Shown here in pieces: positions 11,143 through 21,852 of a stretch of 43,809 bases of DNA. How positions within the stretch are numbered: the first letter of the stretch is position 1; every line of letters starts with the position of its first letter. Under the pieces are notes generated by a model. The model had not been told where the DNA came from and ran no database searches. It saw nothing but the letters and a program-made list of their open reading frames with translations. The DNA comes from Patescibacteria group bacterium UBA5194 (GTDB taxonomy: Bacteria > Patescibacteriota > Gracilibacteria > BD1-5 > UBA6164): the NCBI GenBank assembly GCA_002412935.1, contig DHWA01000017.1, positions 1-43,809 on the forward strand, given 5' to 3'. The position numbers were made by a program, and so were the translations under genes.

Positions 11143-11907
11143 ATGAATAATATAGAAATTGCATTATTGGTTGAAAATTGAGTTTGTGATGTGAATTTAT
11201 TATGAGAGTGGTGAATGTCAATGTATATAAAATATAAAGATTATGAATTCTTATTTGATACTTGAGCTACTTGAATTTTCATAGAAAATTCAAAAAAAAT
11301 GTGAATAGATTTAAGTAAAATAGAACTAATAGTTTTATCACACCATCATAATGATCATATATGAGGAATAATTAATACTAATTTTGCAGATAATAAACAT
11401 ATTTTAGCTCATAGTGAAGTATTTAAAAAAGTTTGAGAAAAAATAAAATGAAATTATAAAAAAATAGTTTCAGATAATGTATATAATATCAGTGATGAAA
11501 TATATTTTTTATGAGAAATTCCAAGAAAAAATAGTTTTGAAAAATGAAATTATGGAAAAGATAATATGATGGATGATACAGCATTAGCAATAAAAACAGA
11601 TAAGTGAATTGTTATAATTACTTGATGTTCACATTCTGGGATTGTAAATATTTGTGAATATGCAAAAAAGATTTCTTGAGAAAATAAAATTTATTGAATT
11701 TTATGATGATTTCATTTATTAGACTCTTTTTGATGAATTGATAATCATGAAAAAGAACAACTGAAAGAAACAATAAACTATTTTAAAAAAGAAAACGCTA
11801 AATACTTGTATCCATTTCATTGTGTAGACTTCAATATATTATCAGAATTTAAAAATATATTTGATATAGAAAAATTATCTACTTGAAGTAAAATTATAAT
11901 AAAGTAA
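11143..11907 (+). CDS. MBL-fold metallo-hydrolase, 254 aa
   Basis: Metallo-beta-lactamase fold with the HxHxDH metal site at H67, H69, D71, H72 (LSHHHNDHIGG). Further ligands are H164 in TGCSHSGIVNI, H191 in GGFHLLDS and H226 in YPFHCVDF. The GCSHSGI and GGFHL pattern matches the group annotated as 7,8-dihydropterin-6-methyl-4-(beta-D-ribofuranosyl)-aminobenzene-5'-phosphate synthase-like hydrolases, whose true substrates in bacteria are mostly unknown. It has no signal peptide, so it is cytoplasmic. It lies 37 bp behind the AI-2E gene and could be cotranscribed. Family assignment is firm; substrate unknown. Confidence 0.93.
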
Positions 11908-12008
11908 TTATTGAGGTTATTAGATTATAAAAAATATTCTTTATATATTTTTATATATGCACATAATCTACTATACACACTAATAAGTAATAAATTTGAT
12001 AAATTTTT

Positions 12009-12050
12009 AAATTTAAATATTATATAAAAAAAAATAATATTTTTAAATTT
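12009..12050. repeat. AT-only inverted repeat
   Basis: Arms AAATTTAAATATTAT (12009-12023) and ATAATATTTTTAAATTT (12034-12050, two extra T) around an A-rich loop, ending 32 bp before lysS. It may form a weak hairpin in the lysS leader or help end the preceding transcript. No T-box or other leader motif was seen here. Confidence 0.4.
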
Positions 12051-12082
12051 AAACAGTATTTATTTTATAATTTTAATTGTTT

Positions 12083-13651
12083 ATGTATTCTAATGAATCG
12101 CTAGATAGAATAGCAAAAATAAAGAAACTAAAAAATGCTTGAGTTGTTGTTTATGCTAATAATTATCACTGAAAAATTGATATTATAGAAATAATAAATA
12201 AAAAAGAAAAAATAAAAGATATAGAACAATTACAAGAAAAAAATGCCAAGTGAGATTTTCAATTAGCTTGAAGAATGATTAGTTATAAAAGTCATTGAAA
12301 ATTGGCTTTTGCTAAATTAATGGATCATTCTTGAATAATACAAATTTGTTTTATGAAAGATAAAATTAAATTTAATACTTGAAATAAATTAGTTGAATCA
12401 TTAGAAATTGATTCTGAAGAAAAATCTGCATACAAAATAAGTGAAAAATTCACAGATGTTTGAGATTATGTATGAATTATTTGAGATTTATTTTTAACTA
12501 AACATTGAGAATTAACTTTATTTGTTAAAGAATTTCAAATTCTAGCAAAAGCGATAAGACCTCTTCCTGAAAAATTCCATGGATTAACTGATGAAGAAAC
12601 TATTTATAGACAAAGATATCTTGATTTAATTATGAACAATGACTCATATGATAGATTAAGATTAAGGAGTAAGTATATAAAGACTCTTAGAGATTTTTAT
12701 AATATGCATAATTTTATAGAGATCGAAACTCCAGTACTTTGAAATGCTGCTTCTTGAGCAGCTGCAGCACCTTTTATAACTCATCATAATGATTATAATG
12801 AGGATTTTTTCATGAGAATTTCTCCAGAAACATTTTTAAAAAGAGCAACAGTTGGTAGATTTGAAAGAGTTGTAGAATTTACTCGTAACTTTAGAAACGA
12901 ATGATCTGATCCAAGTCATATACAAGAATTTTCAGCAATAGAACATTATGCTTGTTGGTGGAATTATAAAGATAATATGGAATTTACTGAAAAAATGTTT
13001 GATTATATATTTGATAATATACCTGAATTAAAAAGAGAAGTAAAAGTTAAAGATAAGCTTTGAGTTGAAAAACTTGTTAATTTTAAAACTCCTTTTGAAA
13101 GAATAGATTATATAGAATGAGTTAAAAAAGCATGTTGAATTGATGTTTCTATTTATAAAGTATGAGATGAAGCAAAACTTATTAGTGATATTAAAAATGC
13201 TAAAGTAGAATTTGAATGAATGGATAAAATGCTAGTTCCAACACTTATTGATTATCTATATAAAAAAGTTTTGAGACCTGGTATTATTTGACCTGCTTTT
13301 GTTTATAATTATCCTAGAACTATGCAACCTCTAGCTAGACAAAGTGATGAAAATCCTGAGATTGTTGAACAATTTCAACTTTTAGTAAATGGTTGGGAAT
13401 TGATTAAAGCATATAGTGAGCTTGTTGATCCAGAAATACAAAGATTAAATTTCTATGAACAAGCTAAAGCAAAAGAAATGTGAGATGAAGAAGCAACAAG
13501 TGAAGATGAAGACTTTGTATATGCAATGGAATATGGTATGCCACCACAATCTGGTTGGTGAATGTGAATTGAAAGGTCATTTTCTATACTAACATCACAA
13601 GATAACTTAAGAGATGTAGTACTCTTCCCTTTACTAAAATCTCAAAAATAA
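12083..13651 (+). CDS. lysS: Lysyl-tRNA synthetase, class II, 522 aa
   Basis: Charges tRNA-Lys. An N-terminal OB-fold anticodon domain (GDFQLAGRMISYKSHGKLAF, residues about 55-75) precedes RPLPEKFHGLTDEETIYRQR at the domain junction. Motif 2 is FTRNFRNEGSDPSHIQEFS, and motif 3 is GWGMGIERSFSILTSQDNL. Length is normal for the family. Several usually invariant residues differ: GGAxARPF is SGAAAAPF, NPEFT is IQEFS, and the motif 3 Asp before Arg is Glu. The core class II residues remain, so the enzyme is probably active but divergent. Start is the ATG before YSNESLDRIAKIKKL. A terminator follows. Confidence 0.95.
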
Positions 13652-13660
13652 TACTAAAAC

Positions 13661-13698
13661 AAAAAAAATCAAAGCAGAAATTGCTTTGATTTTTTTTA
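13661..13698. terminator. Terminator between lysS and LPXTG protein 1
   Basis: AATCAAAGCA / TGCTTTGATT stem flanked by an A8 tract and a T8 tract, with a 5-base loop at 13677-13681. Being symmetric, it can serve lysS on the plus strand and the convergent surface-protein gene. Confidence 0.88.
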
Positions 13699-13712
13699 GG
13701 TTTAAAATAAAA

Positions 13713-14663
13713 CTATACAGTTCTTCTTTTTCTAAAGTAAAATATTCATCCTAGCATAAGTGAGCCTAAAAATAAAAATATACTTTCAGGTCATGTTTGA
13801 GGTAATTTTGTACTTTCATTAGCAATTATTTCTCATGTTGATAATACTCAAGTCATATTTTTTCATGCAAGTCCATAATATTGATTATCAGTTTCAGGAT
13901 CTCAAGCATTTAAATCTACGATATTTTCTTCTGCACTAATTAAAGGAGTATTATTATCAACCGTAGCAGTTTCTGTTGTAGTTGTAGTTTCTGTAGTTGT
14001 ATTAGAAAAATCTGAAACCATAAATTTTAATTCTCAATTTATTCATTCTTCTATGTTTTTTCAATCTTCATCTCTTATACTTATTACAACTATTTTATAT
14101 TCTCAAGTAGTAATAGGATTTGATAGTATAAGAGTTAATTTAGTTTTATCATTTTCAACTAACTTTACCTCTTTAACTTTAGTTATCTCTTTATTATCTT
14201 TTGTTATTTTAAATTCTCTTAATGCTTCCTCGCCTTGATCTATATTCTTACTAAAAGTTAATTCAAGTTCTGTAGGACTTTTTGTTTCAACTTTATTTAA
14301 AGCAAATTTTGTTTCATTTAAAGATGTAGTATTAAAAATTCATTCAGGAGAAAAATCGCTTTCTTCTTCAGTAGTTTTATCTAGAGTAGTTACAACTACA
14401 TAATATGTAGTATTTTCTTTTAATCATGTTATTATTGTTTTATTTTCTTCTATGATATCTCAAAAAGTTTTATAGTCTTTTCAAGCTGATTCAGAATAAT
14501 ATACAAAATATCAAGAAGCAGAATCAAGTTTTTCCCAAGTAATTTCTAAAGAAGTTGGCTCAGATTTTATAATAACAGGAGCTTTAGATAAAGTAGACTC
14601 AGCGAATGATGTATTTATTCAAATTATTAAAAAACTTAATAAGTAAACAATAATCTTTTTCAT
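13713..14663 (-). CDS. LPXTG-anchored fibronectin type III-like surface protein 1, 316 aa
   Basis: Sec signal peptide (MKKIIVYLLSFLIIG...SFA, about 21 aa). Residues 30-115 look like a fibronectin type III domain (SLEITWEKLDSASGYFVYYS with TTYYVVVTTLD). A second beta-rich domain follows (ELELTFSKNIDQGEEALREF to YKIVVISIRDEDGK, Big/Ig-like). A Thr-rich linker and a terminal cell-wall sorting signal end the protein: LPQTGPES, a hydrophobic stretch, then RKRRTV. Sortase would cleave at Thr and attach it to peptidoglycan or a polymer. About 35 residues before the motif (DNQYYGLAGKNMTG) are shared with the protein at 19108-19668. No sortase gene is in the window. Confidence 0.92.
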
Positions 14664-14775
14664 ATATTTAATTTTTTATAAAATAAAATTTGTTTTTAAA
14701 GTTAAATTACTTAAAATAAACTTAAGTTACATTAATATAATACACTATTTATTATTTTATTTCAAATTTTTGCAT

Positions 14776-15351
14776 ATGAATTATAAGAAAAAGGCATTTA
14801 CATTAATTGAATTGTTAGTTTGAATCGCTATAATTTCTATAATTACTCTTTGAATTACAAAATTATATTGAAATAATATACCTGATAAACAAAAATTAGA
14901 TTTATTTACAAATAAGATTATTTGAATTATTGATAGTGTAAAAAATTATGCATTAGTATGAAAATGAATATGAACTACTTTAGAAACTCCAAAATATTTT
15001 AAGATAGAATTATCTGCAGGAGTATTATCTGCAGGTATATTTTCTGGATCATATTTAAAAACATATTATAATACTTGAACTACTGATGTTTTATATGATG
15101 AGATGACTATACCTACATTTAATGAGTTTTATAATATAAGTTCAATAAAATGTAAGAAACTTGATTTAACAGATGATTTAAATGCTATAGATGGAAAAGT
15201 TTATATTTCATTTGAATGATCAAACTCTACTTTAAGTTGATGTACTGATGATTTTCATAAAATTGTAGATATAGAACTTTATTATAAATCATTTAGAAAA
15301 ATAATAAGATTGAATGCTTTAAGTTGAGTAATTGAAGAAATTAAAAATTAG
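14776..15351 (+). CDS. Type IV pilin-like protein, 191 aa
   Basis: Prepilin leader and N-terminal helix: MNYKKKAFTLIELLVGIAII, with the basic leader, the FTLIE processing site and Glu5. A prepilin peptidase would cut before Phe8. The globular part (residues 40-191) has a short Cys-containing region (SIKCKKLDL ... LSGCTDDF) but no named domain. It could be a major or minor pilin. Its 3' end overlaps the convergent flippase gene by 11 bp. The pilus ATPase is 20 kb away, so the pilus genes are scattered. Start is chosen by the leader motif. Confidence 0.92.
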
Positions 15352-16819
15352 TATTTTTTCTATATAAAAAATAAAAAAATACCAAATATAATACTCAAAT
15401 TAATCAACCATATATAAATATATCTAAATACAATGAAATAGCATGATTTAAAATCAAATTACTTCAAATTAGATAAACTAATATAGAAAATATTACATTT
15501 AATAAAATAAATTTAATTGGAACGTTAAATTTTATTATTTTATTCGTTTCTATATATCAAATCATAAATAATAAAACTTGACTTAAAACAGTTATAATTC
15601 AACTTCACATAAATGAAAATTTTGGTATAAAAATTATATTTCAAATTATATTAAATAAAGCTACTACAATATTAATCTTTAATAATTTGGATTCATTATT
15701 TGATGCAATCAATATATAAATAAACAAATTTGAAATAAAATAAAATACTAAAACAAGTAAAACTATAAAAAATACACTAGATGATGAAAATATATGTCAA
15801 GGACTATTTATATAATCTTTGTTTGCAACCAACTCAATTATATGATTTCTATATAAAGTTCAAAATACAAGTAAAAATATAGAGAATGAAAATAATATTT
15901 TAAATGAAATATTTATTAATCTTTTCACTTCTTTAAAATCTTTATTTTCAAAATTTCTTGAAAATTCTGATAAAATAGAATTTAAATAAAATCATCACAC
16001 AACCATAAGAACTTCAACAATTTTCATAGGTAAGCTATATAAAGCTATAGAAAGATCAGATGTATTTTTTGGTTCTAATAAAGAAATTAAAATTATATCT
16101 ACTTTAAAATAAACAACAGATAAAAATAAAGCTAATCAGTAAGGTAAAGAGATTTTGAATATATGTTTTATGTATTTCCAATCAAAATCAAATCATATTT
16201 GTGTTATTTTTCTAGCATAATAATAATTTAATCATGTATTTAAAGAAATTCAAACTAATCCTGATATCATAATATAATAAAATGGTAATGAATAATTTAA
16301 AAACATTGATTTTTTAAAAAATACAAAAACTACTAAACAAATTCATAAAAATGTTATTAATTTTCATAAAATTGCTGAAAGTAAAGAGAATTCCATTTTA
16401 AGATTTGCTTGCATCAGTGCTAAAATAGATGAATTAAGTAATGAAATCAGAGTAAAAATAGATATTATAAAAATTGAAACAATTGTAATTTTATCATTAT
16501 ATCAAGGTAAAAAATATGCAATTCATACTGATAGAAAAATTATTATAATTCATAATAAAGTTCTTAGAGTCATAACATTTGAAACTATTTTCTTTGCATC
16601 TTCCCTATTTTTTGTTATCTCTCTAATAGTAATAGTATAAAGTCATAAATCAGCTAAAAAAGCAAATATTCAAAGATAATTATAAACTTTTGAATAAAGT
16701 CAAAATAATTCTTGGCTTAAATAATTTGTTAAAATTGATAGTAGAAGTATTGAAATTATTGCAGTTCATGCTTTTGATAAAATCTGAGCAATTGTATTAA
16801 TAAATATTTTTTTAAACAA
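15341..16819 (-). CDS. Polysaccharide/oligosaccharide flippase (MOP superfamily, Wzx-like), 492 aa
   Basis: Hydrophobic protein with about 12-14 membrane spans. Near the N-terminus it has the MOP-type signature INTIAQILSKAGTAIISILL and NYLSQELFGLYSKVYNYLGI then LADLGLYTITIREI, typical of polysaccharide biosynthesis flippases that move lipid-linked sugars across the membrane. No ATG fits the frame; homology suggests TTG at 16819 (LFKKIFINTIAQ), with ATT just upstream as an alternative. It probably works with glycosyltransferases outside the window and possibly GalU products. The family call is good; the carried glycan is unknown. Confidence 0.87.
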
Positions 16820-16946
16820 AATAATTCAAATTAAAAAATAAAATATGAAAAAGTCTTTTTGTATTTACTACATTATACTTGTTATTTTAAATATTTTTAA
16901 TAATATATAATCATTAGAAAAAATCAATTTATAAATTTAAAAAAAT

Positions 16947-18404
16947 ATGAAAAATAAAAAACTTATTTATATCTATGTTGTTTTATTTGTGATAACTATT
17001 GTATTAATTTTTGTATGATTCTTTTTGTATTGAAATAATAAAAAAAGTAAATTAATTGATAATAATAAAGTTAATACAAATTCTAATTCTATTGAAAATA
17101 CTGCTATAAGTAAGGAATACATTAAAAGTAAATTAGATATCATAAAAAATAGAATAAAAGTAAAAGATATAATATTAAAGTGAGATAATTATTTTGAAAA
17201 TGAACAATTATGATTAGCTATTATTCAATATAAAATTGCATTAAATAACAATCCAAATGATTATAAACTTATAGAAAAAATTTGAGATATATATTTTGCT
17301 ATGAAAAATTTTAATGAAGCTAAAAGTTATTATTTAAAATTAATTAATAATAATAACATTAATTTTGATAATAATAAATATATTTTATCTGTTATTTTTT
17401 CAGCTGATTTAACAAATAAAACAAATTTTAGTAATATTAAAAAAGAGATAGCACAAAATATACAAGATAAAGAGAAAATATTTTTTTATACAAATTCTAT
17501 TTATTGTTTAGAAGATTTTCATTTATGTAGGAAAAATTTTGATGAAAAAATAATTGCTGAAAAAGATACATTGAAAAGTGATGAGTTAATTCAAATAATG
17601 GATGTTTTAAAAACATATAATGATTTTTGATACGTAGATTTGTATTACAAAAATACATTGATTATAGGGACTTTTATGAAGTTAAAACTTTATCCTATAG
17701 CAATATCTCTATCTAAAGAATTATTGAAAGAAAAAGAAGATTATAAAGCATTGATTCAGATTATTGCACAAAGTTACTTTGAATTATGAGATTACAAAAA
17801 CTCTTATCTATATCTAAAAAAATATTTTGAACAAACTCCTACAGATTCAAATGCTGCATATATGTTATGAATATTGGATTTAAAGTTACAAAATTATATT
17901 TTAAGTAATATATTTTTAAATAAAGCATCATATTTATGATATAAAGATACTTTAAATATAAAAAGAAAAATAGCTTATAATTATTATATGTTAGATGAAA
18001 AAGAAAAGATGTATAATGTATTTGATGATATTATTAAAACAGAAAAAAATATAACAAAAGATGATATAAATATTATGATAAATTATACTATTGAAAATCA
18101 AAAATGAGATAAAACTTATGAATGGACAAAAATATGACTAAAACTTTTCCCTAAAGAATCTCTATTCTATGCTTATATGTGAAAACTTGAATTTGATACA
18201 TGAAAACAATGATTAGCATTACTCTATGTTAAAAAATGACTTGAAATAGATAATAATAATCAATTATTAAATTATATATTTGCATTAATTAATAAAAAAG
18301 AAAACAAAATAGATGAAGCTAAAATATATTTTCAAAAAGCTTATGATACTAACAAAACTAGTAGTTTAGCTAAGGAAATAGAAAAAGAATTAGAAAATCT
18401 TTAA
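16947..18404 (+). CDS. Membrane-anchored tetratricopeptide-repeat protein, 485 aa
   Basis: An N-terminal transmembrane anchor (residues 5-28, LIYIYVVLFVITIVLIFVGF) is followed by an Asn/Ser linker and then helical repeats with the TPR pattern. Examples are GDNYFENEQLGLAIIQYKIA, IGDIYFAMKNFNEAKSYYLK, IAQSYFELGDYKNSYLYLKK and the last unit KIDEAKIYFQKAYDTNKT. The repeats presumably sit outside the membrane as a protein-binding scaffold. It is followed 17 bp later by another membrane protein of unknown function, probably in one operon. It is divergent from the flippase. Partner unknown. Confidence 0.9.
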
Positions 18405-18421
18405 TCTTTTAACTAAAAAAT

Positions 18422-19063
18422 ATGTCAAACATAGAAATCAATGAAAATAATGAAGAAAATGAACTTACTTCAAAACAAAAACTTGAGCTTTTAAAAAAGG
18501 AAGTTTATCAAAGTATTGCAAATGAGTTTAATATATCAACTGAAACTGCAAAAAAATTATCATCACTTAAAACTGAAACTTGATTAAATAATTTTGATAG
18601 TCTTAAAAATGAAATAGAAAAAAATAAACATATTGATTTAAAAGATAAAAATAATATCTTATCACTTACTTCAGAAAATCTACAAAATCTATACAACGCT
18701 ATTTCTTGAGCAGAAAAACTTACTAATAAAGAATTTATAGATGAATTAGAAATTATAAAAATTTGAACTGGTGGGTCTCTATCAAAAAAACTTTTTCCTA
18801 AATTATATGAAAAAGCTGTGAAACCGGAAAACACTACAGATCAAATACTTTGATTTTGTTTATGATGAGTTGATACTTGCAGTACCACTATTAAATTTTT
18901 ATTTGATATTTGAACTTGAGTTATAAAAACACCTAGTCATACTTATTTAGTTATATCATGAAAATGACAATATAAAAAGCTAGATAAAAAAACTTTTATT
19001 CTAGCTATGAGTATTTCTGTATCAGTTTTCTTATATTTTATCTATTATACTTTTTTTAATTAA
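18422..19063 (+). CDS. Hypothetical tail-anchored protein, 213 aa
   Basis: Not recognised. An acidic, Asn/Glu-rich N-terminus leads to two helical stretches (TSKQKLELLKKEVYQSIANE; NLQNLYNAISGAEKLTNKEF). A Gly-rich middle follows (LGFCLGGVDTCSTTIKFLFD, then IGTGVIKTPSHTYLVISGKG). A single C-terminal membrane span ends the protein (ILAMSISVSVFLYFIYYTFF). The Gly/Cys segment might be membrane-associated. It lies directly behind the TPR gene and is probably cotranslated. Length and reading frame are supported by continuous coding with TGA as Gly. Confidence 0.82.
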
Positions 19064-19107
19064 AACTAATAAAAAAATGTTTATTTTTGATTAAATCTGA
19101 TTATTAT

Positions 19108-19668
19108 CTACGTTGTTTTTCTTCTAAAAAAGAAAAATAATGTAGATAATATAATTGATATAAAAATTATAACTATATTTTCTGGTCAAGTCTTTGGTAA
19201 TTTATTGTTTTCAGAAGCAACAACTTCAGTACTTAACAAATTTCATGTTATTGATTTTCATGATAATCAATAATTTTGATTATCATTTGTATTTATTAAA
19301 GTAGTATTTAAATCTATATTATTTTCTTCTATATTATTATAAGTAGTCGTCTCATTTGGAGTAATAGTATTATTTTCTTCTTTAGGTGGATTATTTGCTT
19401 TAACAACAGGTGTGTTATTCTCTTCTAGAAGTGTATTACTTACTTCAATAACAGGTATATTACTATCATCTACAGGTGTATTATTTGTTTCAACAACAGA
19501 TGTGTTGCTATCTTCTACAGATGTATCAATATCTTCATTAGCTAAATTAATATCATTAAATAATTCTAAAATAATATTATCTTCTTCAGTTAATTCTCAT
19601 TCAGCATAAGAAACAAAATTTACTCAGAATAATGTGAAAAATAATAGATATATAACAATTTTTTTCAT
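19108..19668 (-). CDS. LPXTG-anchored repeat protein 2, 186 aa
   Basis: Signal peptide MKKIVIYLLFFTLFGVNFVSYA, then an acidic Asn/Thr/Val-rich low-complexity stalk with 15-residue repeats (units such as NNTPVVKA, SNIPVIEV, NNTPVDD). The C-terminal domain DNQNYGLSGKSITG is shared with LPXTG protein 1. It ends in a sorting signal LPKTGPEN, a hydrophobic stretch and RRKTT. It has no folded N-terminal domain, so it may be a spacer, a wall-bound stalk or a partner of protein 1. It converges with the 18422-19063 gene. Confidence 0.9.
19406..19520. repeat. 45-bp tandem repeat inside LPXTG protein 2
   Basis: Two full 45-bp units (19406-19450 and 19451-19495, each beginning ACAGGT.T.TTA) and a partial third. 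They encode the 15-residue stalk repeats. Copy number could vary between strains and change stalk length. Confidence 0.75.
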
Positions 19669-19833
19669 AAAATAAATTATTATTTAATATATAAATATAT
19701 AATACAATCTTTACATAATATTTCAATTTTAAATTAATCTTTTTCTTAAATATATTACATATAATAAAAATTATCTATTTAATTTAAAACAATACAAATG
19801 AAAATTATTAATTTTTATTACTTAAATTTGTAT

Positions 19834-20703
19834 TTATATATCCAGTCACTTAATAAAACTTTTCAATTCATCTTTTAAATCATCTCTTTTAAGTCAAAAA
19901 GAAATACAAGCTTTTAAAAAACCTATTTTACTTCAAGTATCATACCGAGTTCATTTTATTTTAACTCAATGAATTGTTTTTTCTTGTCTTAATAATTCAA
20001 AAGCATCTATTAATCTAGTTTCTCAATCTCATCAAATAGGAGTAGATCTCTCTAAATATCCAAATATATCAGGAGTTAAAACATATTTTCAGATATTACC
20101 ATTTCTAGATTTTGTTTCACTAGCTTTTGGCTTTTCTAAGAATTTTTTTACTTTAAATATTTCAGCATCTGGAGTATCAGTTTCAAGTATTCAATAATTT
20201 GAAACTCTATCTTCTGGAACTTGGAAAGAACAAATTACTGGAGTTCAAGTTTTTTCATAAGCATCTACCAATTGTTTTGCAGCTGAAACATCATTATCAA
20301 TTATATCATCTCAAAATAAAACTAAAAATGGTTCATCTCATATAAGATTTTTTGTTCTAAGTATAGCCTCTCAATCCCCTTTTGGATAAGGTTGTCTAAC
20401 ATAAACTATATTTGCCATACTATTTAATCATTTAACTGTTTTTAGGTAAGCAAATTTTCCGCTTTTATCAAGTCTTTCTTCTAACTCAAAATTTGAATCA
20501 AAATGATCTTCTATAGCTCTTTTACTTCTTCAAGTTACAATTATTATATCAGTACATCAAGCTGAAATTGCTTCTTCTACAAGCATCTGCATAACTGGTT
20601 TATCTATAATTGGAAACATCTCTTTTGGTAAAGCTTTTGTAGCTGGAAGAAATCTAGTTCACATTCAAGCTGCTGGAATTACACATTTTGTTACTTTTTG
20701 CAT
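19834..20703 (-). CDS. galU: UTP-glucose-1-phosphate uridylyltransferase, 289 aa
   Basis: Makes UDP-glucose from UTP and glucose-1-phosphate for surface glycans. The nucleotide-binding loop IPAAGMGTRFLPATKALPKE begins at residue 9, with Gly13 and Gly15 both TGA. Further motifs are KPVMQMLVEEA, IIIVTGRSKRAIEDHFD, GDGEAILRTK, LVLFGDDI and FLEKPKA; the C-terminal motif is KGTxYDTGSKIGFLKA. The x in that motif (residue 253) is one of four CGG codons in the window, at a place where other GalU proteins usually have Arg. Length is typical. It probably supplies precursor for the glycans moved by the flippase 3 kb away. Confidence 0.96.
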
Positions 20704-20749
20704 AAATAAGTGGTTAAGTAGTAAATTTAAGAAATAAGCTAAATAATAA

Positions 20750-20872
20750 TTGTCATACTCGTGCTCGTGTGCCCCTTGTGGGTATGACACGAGTATCCAG
20801 TAAAATAAACATTGCTAGTACACTGGATTATCGGGTCATACTCTCAAGAGTACAGGCCCCCGATAATGACAA
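20750..20872. repeat. Palindromic intergenic element 2
   Basis: Bounded by TTGTCAT and ATGACAA. Two internal hairpins are visible: ATACTCGTG...CACGAGTAT and ATTATCGGG...CCCGATAAT. ATCCAGT/ACTGGAT pairs across the middle. It is much richer in G+C than the flanks, holds no coding sequence, and sits between galU and the Nif3-like gene, both transcribed leftward. Confidence 0.8.
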
Positions 20873-20903
20873 AAGTGTAATTTTATATTTATTTCATCAT
20901 TCC

Positions 20904-21713
20904 TTAATATTTCTCATCTAAGAAAACTATCTCTAAATCAAATTTGTCTCTTAGATGGTAAGCAAGTAGTTTGGGTCATATCTTTTCAGTTTCCCGATGT
21001 CAACAAAGCATAATAGATTGTCATAATTCTTTTGCTCACATTATCTCATGATGAGCAGCTTCTCAAGTAATAAATAAATCAAATCATTTTTCTTTAGCTT
21101 CTTTTATTCCACTTCATCATCATCAGCTCACAAAAGCTACACTATTTATAAAATCTAAATTTCAAAAATTGTATAGTTTTTTTTGTAATTGTAAAGTATC
21201 TGAAAATAAAGTCTGTAATGATGAAATATGAACTTTATTTTCAAATTTCAATGCAAATCATATTTCATTTTCATGCCGTGTTCAAAATTTTTCAATTGTA
21301 TAATTTTCATAAATTCATACATTTGCCGATATTGTAGGAGAAGAAGATAATCAGAATATATTTAGAAAACCTTTTAATAATCCTATATTATTCCCTACTT
21401 CTTCATGTGCATCAAGTGGTAAATGACAAGCATAAAGGGCTATATCATTATTTATAAGTTTTTGTGCTCTTTCATATGGAACTCATACAAGTGCTTCTTC
21501 AAATCACCAATACATACCATGATGACATAAAACCATATCAACATCTTCTTGTTTTGCTTTTTCAAATATATAAGTGGAAGCATCTACACTATACCCTATT
21601 TTTTTAATTTCTTTTTTAGAATTATCAACTTGTAAGCCATTTTTTGAACTATCTTTAAAATCATTTATTTTCAGATATTCATTTAGATATGTGATTAAAT
21701 CTTGTTTTTTCAT
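20904..21713 (-). CDS. Nif3-like (DUF34) dinuclear metal-binding protein, 269 aa
   Basis: Conserved, widespread family proposed to be a GTP cyclohydrolase I type 2 or metal-binding regulator; its true role is unsettled. Metal ligands are visible: H64-H65 in VLCHHGMYW, D101 in ACHLPLDAHEEVGNN, and H and E in LCGHRETEKIG near the C-terminus. It also has FITGEAAHHEIM. It is the short form without the PII-like insertion found in Bacillus YqfO. Residue 146 (FGTxHENEIG) is an in-frame CGG, where relatives often have an aromatic residue. Start is ATG at 21713. Confidence 0.93.
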
Positions 21714-21802
21714 AAATGGAGTTTTGTTTAAAATCTATTAAAATTTATTGTAATAAAATATAAATTAAATTCAAATAATTTTATAAATTCTAAATAAAAA
21801 AT

Positions 21803-21841
21803 AAGTCATTATCTACTTAATATAGATAATGACTTTAAAAA
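21803..21841 (-). terminator. Terminator after the 12-residue-repeat protein gene
   Basis: Perfect 13-bp stem AAGTCATTATCTA (21803-21815) / TAGATAATGACTT (21823-21835) with a 7-base loop. On the minus strand it is followed by a T-rich tract. It lies 12 bp past the stop of the gene at 21853-23241. Confidence 0.85.
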
Positions 21842-21852
21842 TATAGATTTTT

